Below, one piece after another: positions 1 to 7,924 of a DNA stretch of 55,364 nt. The notes under the pieces were generated by a model. The model did not search any database, was not told the DNA's origin, and worked only from the letters and a program-made list of their open reading frames with translations. Location: NCBI GenBank assembly GCA_964635575.1, contig CAZWNY010000004.1, positions 1 through 55,364 on the forward strand, read 5' to 3'. Each line of letters starts with the position of its first letter. Position 1 is the stretch's first letter. A program made the translations under genes and the position numbers. Source of the DNA: GCA-2733415 sp964635575. GTDB lineage: Bacteria > Bacteroidota > Bacteroidia > Flavobacteriales > Flavobacteriaceae.

Positions 1-396
1 GGTGTAGATAAAAATGCAATACAAAACAAAAAAAAAAAAATTGGTGCAGCGCGTAATATCGAAAATGGCGGATCGTTAACCATTATCGCAACTGCATTAA
101 CCGAAACAGGATCTAAAATGGATGAAGTGATTTTTGAAGAATTTAAAGGTACTGGTAATATGGAGCTACAATTAGATAGACGTATTGCGAACCGTAGAAT
201 TTTTCCTGCAATTGATTTAATTTCTTCAAGCACACGTAGGGATGATCTTTTATTAGACGAAAAAACACTACAACGTATGTGGATTATGCGTAAATATTTA
301 AACGATATGAATCCTGTTGAAGCAATGGAATTTATTAATGACAGAATTAAAGGTACTCGCAACAACGAGGAGTTTTTAACTTCAATGAATAGTTAA
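1..396 (+). CDS. rho: Transcription termination factor Rho, C-terminal 131 residues (5' end outside window)
   Basis: Rho is the hexameric RNA-dependent ATPase helicase that ends transcription of untranslated RNA. The open frame enters from the left edge in frame 1 and reads GAARNIENGGSLTIIATAL, then EEFKGTGNMELQLDR, RRIFPAIDL and STRRDDLLL. These are the Rho R-loop and C-terminal ATPase segments, and they match the family closely. The internal ATG at 118 is not the start. An A13 run at 28-40 encodes four lysines in a row and keeps the frame. The gene ends in a strong palindromic terminator. Identity is secure from the conserved core; only the N-terminal RNA-binding part is missing. Confidence 0.96.
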   Translation, partial: GVDKNAIQNKKKKIGAARNIENGGSLTIIATALTETGSKMDEVIFEEFKGTGNMELQLDRRIANRRIFPAIDLISSSTRRDDLLLDEKTLQRMWIMRKYLNDMNPVEAMEFINDRIKGTRNNEEFLTSMNS

Positions 397-429
397 ATTT
401 ATTATAACGGCATAACTAAAAATTTAAAT

Positions 430-487
430 AAATCGCATAAAAAAAACGTTTAGTGAATTTTCACTAAACGTTTTTTTTATGCGATTT
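430..487. terminator. Bidirectional terminator, perfect 27-bp palindrome with ATTT loop
   Basis: Bases 430-456 are the exact reverse complement of 461-487, around a 4-nt loop. The inner stem, CGTTTAGTGA, is flanked by an A8 run on the left and a T8 run on the right, so a U-tract follows the hairpin on either strand. It sits between the convergent rho and the metal-binding protein gene and can serve both. Confidence 0.9.
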
Positions 488-504
488 ATTTATTTCTATA
501 AAAA

Positions 505-870
505 TTATTTTTTAGAACAACACTTTTTAGCTACATCTTTTTTAGAACAAACCTTTTTAGCTGCATCTTTTTTAGAACAAGCCTTTTTAACTGCATCTTT
601 TTTAGAACAACATCCTTTTTTAGATTTACTAGTTTTAGACTCTCCTGAACAAGTTGATTTTTTCTTTGATAAATCTACTTTTTTCAAATCCATTTTACAA
701 ATTGGGCAACTTCCTGGTTTTGTATATGTTTTCCCTTTTTCACAATCCATTGGACATTGGTAAGCGTCCGTTTTTACAATTGCTTCTACTTTTGTTGCGA
801 CCTTTTCTTGTGCGTTAGAAAACATCACAAAGAATAAACCGAATACTAATGTTAATACTACTTTTTTCAT
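505..870 (-). CDS. Secreted heavy-metal-binding-domain protein with Cys/Lys repeat tail
   Basis: This 121-residue protein starts with a signal peptide (about residues 1-20, cleavage near FSNAQEK). It has one short metal-binding module, YQCPMDCEK...KPGSCPICKMDL, near residues 38-62. That is the HMBD type found in CusB-like proteins and P-type copper ATPases. The C-terminal third is Lys/Ser/Cys-rich and ends in about 3.5 copies of a 10-residue repeat, CSKKDAAKKV and variants, encoded by 30-bp DNA repeats. The gene lies 88 bp downstream of a multicopper oxidase on the same strand, which suggests a shared role in copper binding or tolerance; that role is inferred. Periplasmic location is likely. 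The tail could be a metal sponge or simply a repeat-expanded linker. Confidence 0.85.
   Translation of the reverse strand: MKKVVLTLVFGLFFVMFSNAQEKVATKVEAIVKTDAYQCPMDCEKGKTYTKPGSCPICKMDLKKVDLSKKKSTCSGESKTSKSKKGCCSKKDAVKKACSKKDAAKKVCSKKDVAKKCCSKK
508..597 (-). repeat. 30-bp coding tandem repeat, three full units plus a partial
   Basis: Units begin at 508, 538 and 568, and a partial unit follows from 598. On the plus strand each reads TTTTTTAGAACA followed by a variable 18-bp part. On the coding strand they give the CSKKDxxKKx units of the metal-binding protein. The units differ at a few positions, so the repeat is not freshly amplified. Confidence 0.85.
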
Positions 871-958
871 TATTTTAAATTTTAAATTGTTTAAATTATT
901 TAGGCAAATATATTAATTGTTTCGCATTTTACAATACATTAATGTTCATTTTTAGTGA

Positions 959-2680
959 TTATTTTATTGTAAATTTTTGTTTATAAATTGCTTTCTCTGT
1001 AAACAACCTCAATGTATATGTGCCTGAACTATATTCAAACACTGGAAATGAAAGTAGGTTACTGTATTCATTATCATGAATTTTATGATAGTTTACTATC
1101 TGTCCTTCTGTATTAATAATAGCATATCCTCTAATTTTATCTGACAAACTATGTAGCTTAGCCGTCATATAAGTCGATTTTGATGGGTTCGGGTATAGTG
1201 TAAATGGAAAATTATTGTTTTGTTCTACGTCAACATCAGGCGTATTGATTACAACAAATTGTCCCATCATACCGCCATCTTCGTGTGTTAACATATGGCA
1301 ATGATACATATATGGTACTGTATCATCTGCAAAATCTGCAAATTTTGTTATAATACGCATTGTCCCTTGACCTCCTGGCACTAAATAGGTGTCTTTCCAG
1401 CCCTGTGCAGCAAGTGGCGGAGGATTACCGTTAATATCCAAAATATAATATTGAATATCATGTATGTGTAATGGGTGAGCAATTGCAGAGCCGTTTTCAA
1501 TGGTCCAAATTTCCGTATTATTTAAAGGTATTGTGATATTTATCGTATTCATATCCAAACTATTCCCATTAATTAAAAAATCACCATTTAATTGATTAAA
1601 ACCTCCCGCTAATGGGTTAAAAGTTAAGTTTCTAAATTGATTAACATTACTTTCTAAATAAGGTGTTACCGTTACCAATGTACTAGGAATATTAATTACA
1701 GGGTTTACCGTTTGTTCAACTACATTTAATTGTAATACATTAAAGTTCGATCCATTCATTGCATTCGGGTTGTAATTATCTAATGGCATATCTTCATTTA
1801 TTCCTGGGGAAGTTGCTCCATAAATTCCATTTTCAAATTCTGATGCGTAACTTATCAACTGTAATTTTTGATTATTCATTCCTTGTAAGTTTACCAAAAT
1901 TTCGGAACGTTCACCTGGTGCTAATTGCAATCGTGTTAAAACTGCTGGGGTAGATTTTAGTCCTCCATCGGTAGCTATTTGATAAAAAAGTTTATTATTC
2001 GAAAACCCAAAATTAAAAACACGTTGTGAAGAACCATTCAATAACCTAAATCGAACTATTTGTGCAGGAACATCTAGCATAGGATTAATGGTTGCATTTA
2101 CCATTAAAACATTATCATTATTGGAATCATGTGCTATTTGATTATTAGTATCAAAATTTTTAGTTTGAATTATCAAAGGAATATCATCTACTCCATAGGT
2201 GCGTGGTAAATTTAATGCAGCTTCTTCCGCATCTTTTACTATTATTAAACCTGTAATTCCTTTACTGACATGTTCATTTGTAAATTTATGTAAGTGCGGA
2301 TGATACCAATATGTAGCTGCTTTGTCTAATACTGTAAATTTCGGATTCCAAGTTATTCCTGGTGCTATTATAGTATGTGGACCTCCATCATTAGATGCTG
2401 AAACATGCATTCCGTGCCAATGTATTGTTGTGGCTTGTCCTAAATTATTAGTCACATTAATGTTTAAGTTATCTCCTTTATTGACAATTAAAGTAGGTCC
2501 TAAAATATTCGCATTAACGCCCATTGTTGCGGTTGTTTTTCCTGTAAAGAATTGATGCGTTCCGTTTTGTAAATTTAAATTAATATTGGAAGATTGAATT
2601 ACTGGAGGAATTAATAATTGATTTTGAGCATTTCCAATATGAATCATTAAAAACAGCATCAACAAATGTATACATTTCAT
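959..2680 (-). CDS. Multicopper oxidase (CueO/CotA/laccase-like) with T9SS sorting tail
   Basis: This 573-residue enzyme oxidises a substrate, often Cu(I) or phenols, and reduces O2 to water. All four copper motifs are visible: HWHGMHV (about residue 87), WYHPHLH (about 125), HPLHIHD (about 407) and HCHMLTHEDGGMM (about 470). The last carries the type 1 Cys, His and Met ligands. A signal peptide covers residues 1-18. After the oxidase core comes a T9SS type A sorting domain, beginning near FTLYPNPSKST and ending GTYTLRLF...KFTIK, so the protein should be exported across the outer membrane. It probably leads a two-gene unit with the metal-binding protein at 505-870. The substrate cannot be read from the sequence. 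Confidence 0.95.
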   Translation of the reverse strand: MKCIHLLMLFLMIHIGNAQNQLLIPPVIQSSNINLNLQNGTHQFFTGKTTATMGVNANILGPTLIVNKGDNLNINVTNNLGQATTIHWHGMHVSASNDGGPHTIIAPGITWNPKFTVLDKAATYWYHPHLHKFTNEHVSKGITGLIIVKDAEEAALNLPRTYGVDDIPLIIQTKNFDTNNQIAHDSNNDNVLMVNATINPMLDVPAQIVRFRLLNGSSQRVFNFGFSNNKLFYQIATDGGLKSTPAVLTRLQLAPGERSEILVNLQGMNNQKLQLISYASEFENGIYGATSPGINEDMPLDNYNPNAMNGSNFNVLQLNVVEQTVNPVINIPSTLVTVTPYLESNVNQFRNLTFNPLAGGFNQLNGDFLINGNSLDMNTINITIPLNNTEIWTIENGSAIAHPLHIHDIQYYILDINGNPPPLAAQGWKDTYLVPGGQGTMRIITKFADFADDTVPYMYHCHMLTHEDGGMMGQFVVINTPDVDVEQNNNFPFTLYPNPSKSTYMTAKLHSLSDKIRGYAIINTEGQIVNYHKIHDNEYSNLLSFPVFEYSSGTYTLRLFTEKAIYKQKFTIK

Positions 2681-2948
2681 AAAAAAATTAGAGTGACAGT
2701 AAGTGCAAATAGCAAATACAATTTATTGTTCTGCAAACTTATAAAATTATTTTATTTAATAAATTGATTTGTTATGAATAATTTTAAAATTTAAGTTACT
2801 ATACGAACCCTATGCTTTTCTTTACTTCTATTGAACTAAGTAACTCTAATTTATAAAAAAAAAGGTTTCAAAAAAGAACGTTATTAAATCGACTTTTTTT
2901 AAAAATATTCAAAATTTATTTGTAATTTGCTTTCAAACCAATAAACAA

Positions 2949-4148
2949 ATGAGCACATCATTAACCCCTTTTTCTAAACATCAATTACTTCCACAAGAAG
3001 AAACCTTAGAAATACAACGTAAAAAAGGAGCATTATTTATCGGTTTACCCAAAGAAAGTTGTTATCAAGAAAAAAGAGTATGCTTAACTCCTGATGCCGT
3101 TTCCGCAATTGTTATACAAGGTAACCGAGTAATGATCGAAAGTAATGCAGGCGTTGCCTCTAATTTTACCGATAAAGATTATAGTGAAGCTGGAGGAGAA
3201 ATTACAACAGATACTAAAAAAGTGTTTTCCTGCCCTATTGTTTTAAAAGTTGTACCGCCATCTTTAGAGGAATTAAAGCTAATTAACTCGAAAACCATAT
3301 TAATATCTGCGCTACAAATAAAAACACAAACTAAAGCGTATTTTAAAACATTAAAAGAAAAACGAATCACTGCATTAGCGTTTGAGTATATAAAAGACAA
3401 TCGTGAAACATTTCCTGTTGTGCGTGTATTGAGTGAAATAGCAGGAACAGCATCAATATTAATAGCTTCTAATTTATTAGATAATACAAATAATGGTAAC
3501 GGGTTATTATTAGGAAATATTAGCGGAGTACCACCTACCGAAATCGTAATTATTGGTGCAGGTACTGTTGGAGAGTTTGCCGCCCGATCAGCAATTGGTT
3601 TAGGAGCAAATGTAAAAATATTTGACAATTCGCTAACCAAACTACGTAGTATACAAACTAATTTAGGACGCAGTATTTACACCTCTACTTTGCAACCTAA
3701 AAACTTAATGAAAGCACTTAAGTGTTGTGATGTTGCTATTGGCTGTATACGTGGAAAAAACAGATCACCTATTTTAGTTACTGAAAGCATGGTTGAAAAC
3801 ATGAAATCAGGTGCCGTAATTATTGATGTTAGTATTGACATGGGAGGAATTTTTGAAACTTCAAAAATTACTACACATAACCAACCTACTTTTATAAAAC
3901 ATGAAGTGATACATTACTGTGTGCCTAATATTCCATCAAGATATTCTCGAACTGCATCTAACGCGATTAGCAATATATTTACACCTTATTTATTAAAAAT
4001 TGCTGAGGATGGCGGAATAGAAAACGCGATTAGATTAGATAACGGATTAAAAAACGGACTGTATTTTTATCATGGAATTTTAACCCATAAATCAGTTGCA
4101 GATTGGTTTGACTTACCATATAGCGATGCTGATTTGTTAATTTTTTAG
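2949..4148 (+). CDS. ald: Alanine dehydrogenase-like protein (AlaDH/PNT family)
   Basis: The family converts alanine to pyruvate and ammonia with NAD, or forms the alpha part of NAD(P) transhydrogenase. The 399-residue protein has the N-terminal AlaDH/PNT domain (GLPKES, KRVCLTPDAV, LKVVPP) and the Rossmann domain with GAGTVGEFAA near residue 205. It also keeps the Asp-containing IDVSIDMGGIFETS. It is longer than classical Ald (about 370). At the position aligned with the catalytic His of characterised Ald (motif TYLHLA) it reads SALQIK, so that His seems to be Gln. I believe this variant is common in Bacteroidota annotated as alanine dehydrogenase, so the exact reaction is less sure than the family. 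ATG at 2949 is the only sensible start. Confidence 0.85.
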   Translation: MSTSLTPFSKHQLLPQEETLEIQRKKGALFIGLPKESCYQEKRVCLTPDAVSAIVIQGNRVMIESNAGVASNFTDKDYSEAGGEITTDTKKVFSCPIVLKVVPPSLEELKLINSKTILISALQIKTQTKAYFKTLKEKRITALAFEYIKDNRETFPVVRVLSEIAGTASILIASNLLDNTNNGNGLLLGNISGVPPTEIVIIGAGTVGEFAARSAIGLGANVKIFDNSLTKLRSIQTNLGRSIYTSTLQPKNLMKALKCCDVAIGCIRGKNRSPILVTESMVENMKSGAVIIDVSIDMGGIFETSKITTHNQPTFIKHEVIHYCVPNIPSRYSRTASNAISNIFTPYLLKIAEDGGIENAIRLDNGLKNGLYFYHGILTHKSVADWFDLPYSDADLLIF

Positions 4149-4276
4149 TAGATTACTTTTAAAATTAAATATTCGTTTAAATTCGTAAGTTTGGGTCAAC
4201 CATAAAATATACTTAAAGGTAATTAAATTACAAAATAATTTATCTTATTTCAACTCTATTTTTCGTTTATCTATTG

Positions 4277-4284
4277 TAAATTTG
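4277..4284 (+). promoter_or_regulatory. Putative Bacteroidota -7 box (TAAATTTG)
   Basis: TAAATTTG fits the TAnnTTTG consensus and lies 25 nt upstream of the ATG at 4310. No convincing TTG -33 element is seen at the right distance, so the call is tentative. Confidence 0.4.
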
Positions 4285-4309
4285 TATTTCAAAAAAATGA
4301 ATTAAAAAG

Positions 4310-4681
4310 ATGAATTTATTACAACGTATAGGTTTTTATTTAATAGGCTTAGCTTTAGGTAGTATTGTGGTTTATTTTATTTGGAGTAAAAAGAAAACTA
4401 CTTTTTGTTACCTACCAAATTGTAGAGCCTTAAAGGATATTCGTTTAAAAAAACGAGAGTTTTCTCCTATGGTACAACAATTAATAGATCATAAAAAATT
4501 AGATACTGCAGTAATTTCGTATACTTACCAGGAAGGAAATATAAATTTTTCTAAAAGTAAAACCAAAATAAAATCGTGCAAACAATATTATATTAATAGT
4601 GAGTTTAACAACAGAGCATACGAGTTTTTAGTAGAAAACTGTGACAGTATTGCATTAATAAAACAAGTAATTATTAAATAA
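4310..4681 (+). CDS. Small membrane-anchored protein, DUF4258-like
   Basis: The 123-residue protein has one N-terminal transmembrane segment (about residues 7-25, GFYLIGLALGSIVVYFIWS) followed by a Lys-rich stretch and a roughly 95-residue soluble domain. Its layout (CYLPNCRALKDIRLKKREFS, later a Cys-Lys-x-Tyr segment) resembles flavobacterial proteins annotated DUF4258 next to alanine dehydrogenase; I recall this rather than having tested it. It follows the alanine dehydrogenase on the same strand by 161 bp and has its own putative -7 box. Function is unknown. Confidence 0.6.
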   Translation: MNLLQRIGFYLIGLALGSIVVYFIWSKKKTTFCYLPNCRALKDIRLKKREFSPMVQQLIDHKKLDTAVISYTYQEGNINFSKSKTKIKSCKQYYINSEFNNRAYEFLVENCDSIALIKQVIIK

Positions 4682-4710
4682 TACTTAAGCCTTAAAAAAG
4701 CATCCTTAAC

Positions 4711-5877
4711 TTACAACTTTCGCCTTTTACGTTCGATTTTTAATAACTTTAATTCTCTTGTTGTTTGTCCTGCAACCGATGTGTTTTCTTCTGCTCTACG
4801 TATTAAATACGGCATCACATCTTTAACAGGTCCAAAAGGTAAATATTTAGCTACATTGTATCCTAAATCTGCTAAGTTATACGTAATATGATCGCTCATG
4901 CCGTATAATTGTCCAAACCAAACGTTATCATTATTTACCGATAATTTTTTTTCTTCTAATAACTGTAATATTAAATATGAACTATTTTCATTATGAGTTC
5001 CTGCAAATAATGATAAATGCTTGTGATTTTCAAGCATATAACAAACTGCTTCATTAAAATTAGCATCTGTTTCTGGTTTGTTTTTACAAATAGGTGTTGG
5101 ATATCCTTTTTCTTGAGCACGTTTATTTTCTTTTTCCAAATAAGCTCCACGCACTAATTTTACTCCAACGTAATATCCTTTTTCAATTGCTTTTTGATGA
5201 ATTTTTTTTAAATACGCCATTCGGTCATGACGATACATTTGAAGCGTATTGTACACAATTGCGCTTTCAGTATTATATTTTTCCATCATTTCTTCTATTA
5301 AATCATCAGCAGAATTTTGCATCCAACTTTCTTCAGCATCAATTAATAGTCTTACATTTTTTTCTTTTGCCAAGGCACATACTTTATGGTAACGCATAAC
5401 AACTTTGTCCCATTCTTCTTGCTCATTTACGGTTAGTTTTTGCTTCGCTCCTATTTTTTCATACAAACCAATTCTACCAAAACCTGTAGGTTTAAAAACG
5501 GCAAAAGGTATAGCGTCTTTTTCTTTTACAAAATTTAACAACTTAATCGTCATTTTAAATGTTGCTTGAAATTGCACTTCATTTTCTTTTCCTTCTACCG
5601 AGTAATCTAAAACACTGCATACCTTTTTAGTGTACATTTTATCTATAACTGGCAGGCAATCATCTTCTGATATTCCTCCACAAAAATGATCAAAAACCGT
5701 AGCTCTAATTAAACCTTCTACGGGTAAATTTGCTTGTAATGCGAAGTTTGTTATTGCTGTCCCCATACGTACTAAAGGTTGGTTTGCTATCATTTTAAAC
5801 AAAAAATAAGCACGTTCTAATTCGGAATCTTTTTTTAAAGAAAAAGCAATTTTAGTGTTTTCAAAAATTTTATGCAT
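4711..5877 (-). CDS. Proline dehydrogenase (FAD, ProDH family)
   Basis: This enzyme oxidises proline to pyrroline-5-carboxylate and passes electrons to quinone through FAD. The 388-residue single-domain protein shows the TIM-barrel motifs AVFKPTGFGRIGLYEKIG, LLIDAEESWMQ and VRGAYLEKENKRAQ. It also has the late AGTHNENS segment and the C-terminal YLIRRAEENTSV, all typical of ProDH. It lacks the P5C dehydrogenase and DNA-binding parts of the large PutA fusion, so the second step must be encoded elsewhere. It stands alone, with 287 bp upstream to lepB and a convergent neighbour downstream. Confidence 0.95.
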   Translation of the reverse strand: MHKIFENTKIAFSLKKDSELERAYFLFKMIANQPLVRMGTAITNFALQANLPVEGLIRATVFDHFCGGISEDDCLPVIDKMYTKKVCSVLDYSVEGKENEVQFQATFKMTIKLLNFVKEKDAIPFAVFKPTGFGRIGLYEKIGAKQKLTVNEQEEWDKVVMRYHKVCALAKEKNVRLLIDAEESWMQNSADDLIEEMMEKYNTESAIVYNTLQMYRHDRMAYLKKIHQKAIEKGYYVGVKLVRGAYLEKENKRAQEKGYPTPICKNKPETDANFNEAVCYMLENHKHLSLFAGTHNENSSYLILQLLEEKKLSVNNDNVWFGQLYGMSDHITYNLADLGYNVAKYLPFGPVKDVMPYLIRRAEENTSVAGQTTRELKLLKIERKRRKL

Positions 5878-5991
5878 TGATTTTTATTTTTCGTATAATT
5901 TACAAATTTATACATTTTATAAGATTATACTTTTTTTACAGAACTATTTAAATAAACCTTTTTCACAAACAATTAGAGTGTCGAAAAAAAA

Positions 5992-6038
5992 CGCTTCGTT
6001 GTAAAATAGAAATATTGATTGCAATTATTTAATTAATT
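5992..6038. repeat. Diverged intergenic repeat, copy 1
   Basis: This starts CGCTTCGTTGTA, continues AATATTGATTGCAATTA and ends TAATTAATT. A similar series of words in the same order occurs at 26924-26975. It lies in the 287-bp non-coding space between lepB and the proline dehydrogenase gene, which otherwise shows nothing I can call. The two copies align only with gaps, so homology is uncertain. Confidence 0.35.
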
Positions 6039-6164
6039 GATTTCTTTAAACAGATACAATCTATTATTATAAATCACCTAAAAGGTAAATATAGCGTTTA
6101 TTTAAACTTTATTCGGACAACAATTTTTAAAAAACAACAAACTACTAAACTATCAAGTTTAGTA

Positions 6165-7835
6165 CTATCGGTTTTTATAATATATAAATCCTCGCCATAA
6201 AAGTAATAATCCAATAAAATAAGGAAAGTACGATGTTGGTTTTCCATTACCACCAACGGTTGTAAAAAGGCGATCCCAATTAATTCTCCAATTTTTTATG
6301 TTTTTTATTCCTAATTCAAAACCACTAATACTCATCCATACAAATACCGGTTTACCAACTACATGGTCAAACGGAACATAACCCCAATAACGGGCGTCTA
6401 ATGAGTTTTGTCGGTTGTCTCCCATCATCCAATAATAATTTTGGACAAAAGTGTATGTTTCTTTTAATTTTCCGTTAATAAAAATATCGTTTCCTGTAGT
6501 ACTTAAACTATTGCCTTCGTATTCAGTAATAATTTTTTTATAAATAGGTAAGGTTTTAATATTTAAAGGAATGGTTTTCCCTGCTTCTGGTATGTAAATT
6601 GGTCCAAAATGATCTCCGTTCCAATTAAAACTACCTAGTCTTGGGAAAATATTAGCATCTCTTTCTCCTTTTAGTTTAATGTTTCTTTTTATGGATACAA
6701 TTACTGAATTTTTACTTAACTTTTCTTTTTCTTCTTCCGACATGTTAATGCTATATCTGTCAGTTGCTTTAAAATCTTTATTTACTTCAATATGTCCGTT
6801 TAATTCTATCATATAAGCATCAGGATCGTTAGGAAATGGTTTTAAATCTTTACGATTAAAGTTGTATCTACCAACGCTAGCTTTATCAATTTTATAAAAT
6901 TTATTAAATTCGGTTGTACCAATTTTTTCTTTTAAGTAATTTGCTGATAAGTGTTTTTTTGAAATTACGGTATAGTAAAATTGTATTTTTGCTCGGTCTG
7001 GCAACACGGTTTTTGTACCGTTAATATATACATAACCGTCTTTAATTTCTAAGGAATCTCCTGCTATGCCAACACATCGTTTTACGTAGTTTGTTTTTTT
7101 GTCAATCGGTTTATCATAGCGTTTGTCGGCTTTAATATACATGTTTGCTAATGTATCTGCTGGCCAGTTAAATACTACAATATCATTCCGTTTTATCTGT
7201 TGAAAACCAGGAATACGCATATATGGTAATTGTGGTTTTTTAAGGTATGATAATGATTTTGTAAACGGCAAACTATCGTGTACCATTGGCGCGGAAATAG
7301 TTGTCATAGGTGGTCTTGCTCCGTAATGAAACTTGCTTACAAATAAAAAATCTCCTTTTAATAATGTTTTTTCTAATGATGACGTAGGTATTACAAATGG
7401 TTGAAAGATATAAGTATGTACTAAAGTAGCGACTACAATGGCGAATAAAATAGAGTTTGTCCATTCTCCAGAGTTACTAACAGGTACAATATCTCTATTT
7501 TCTCGATATTTGGTATCTTGTAAATAATTAATATAGTAGTTGTAAAAGCCTAAAGTAACTACGGATAATATGGTGTCAATTATTTTATTTTTACCAAAAC
7601 TTCTTGCGGTTTCTACCCAAACTACAGGAAACATAATTAGGTTTATAACGGGCAAAAAAAGTAATATTACCCAGTATTTTGGACGATTAATAATTTGCAT
7701 TAAAACAACTCCGTTATATATGGGTACAAATGCTTCCCATGGTTTTTTGCCTGCTTTTTTGTATAATTTCCAAGTTCCAATACCGTGTATTATTTGTATG
7801 GCAAAGAAAAATATAATCCATTCTGTAAAAGTCAT
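6165..7835 (-). CDS. lepB: Signal peptidase I, long Bacteroidota form
   Basis: This membrane serine protease removes signal peptides from exported proteins. The protein is 556 residues, far longer than E. coli LepB (324), with several hydrophobic segments in the first 150 residues and another near the C-terminus (YFIGLLLLWRGFIYY). The catalytic Ser is in PTSSLEKTLLKGDFLFV (about Ser153). The general-base Lys is in YVKRCVGIAGDS (about Lys252). The conserved GDNRQNSLDARYWGYVP lies near residue 470. A large insert between the Lys and the GDNR box is normal for this phylum. It is the last gene of the parA-parB-DUF5683-dapB-lepB row, 89 bp after dapB. Confidence 0.95.
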   Translation of the reverse strand: MTFTEWIIFFFAIQIIHGIGTWKLYKKAGKKPWEAFVPIYNGVVLMQIINRPKYWVILLFLPVINLIMFPVVWVETARSFGKNKIIDTILSVVTLGFYNYYINYLQDTKYRENRDIVPVSNSGEWTNSILFAIVVATLVHTYIFQPFVIPTSSLEKTLLKGDFLFVSKFHYGARPPMTTISAPMVHDSLPFTKSLSYLKKPQLPYMRIPGFQQIKRNDIVVFNWPADTLANMYIKADKRYDKPIDKKTNYVKRCVGIAGDSLEIKDGYVYINGTKTVLPDRAKIQFYYTVISKKHLSANYLKEKIGTTEFNKFYKIDKASVGRYNFNRKDLKPFPNDPDAYMIELNGHIEVNKDFKATDRYSINMSEEEKEKLSKNSVIVSIKRNIKLKGERDANIFPRLGSFNWNGDHFGPIYIPEAGKTIPLNIKTLPIYKKIITEYEGNSLSTTGNDIFINGKLKETYTFVQNYYWMMGDNRQNSLDARYWGYVPFDHVVGKPVFVWMSISGFELGIKNIKNWRINWDRLFTTVGGNGKPTSYFPYFIGLLLLWRGFIYYKNR

Positions 7836-7924
7836 AATTTATTTTTTTATAATGTAAAGTTTTCTATGTTTTAAACTGATTACGTTAGTTAGACTATAAG
7901 TATCTGTTTTTGTTACAGTATTTT

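Noticed and set aside
508..615. Short direct repeats that could look like a CRISPR array
   Set aside because: There are no unique spacers; the units are contiguous and encode a protein repeat in frame.
479..763. Plus-strand ORF of 94 codons rich in FLEQ repeats
   Set aside because: It is the mirror of the 30-bp repeats in the minus-strand metal-binding gene, has no independent signal, and overlaps the terminator.
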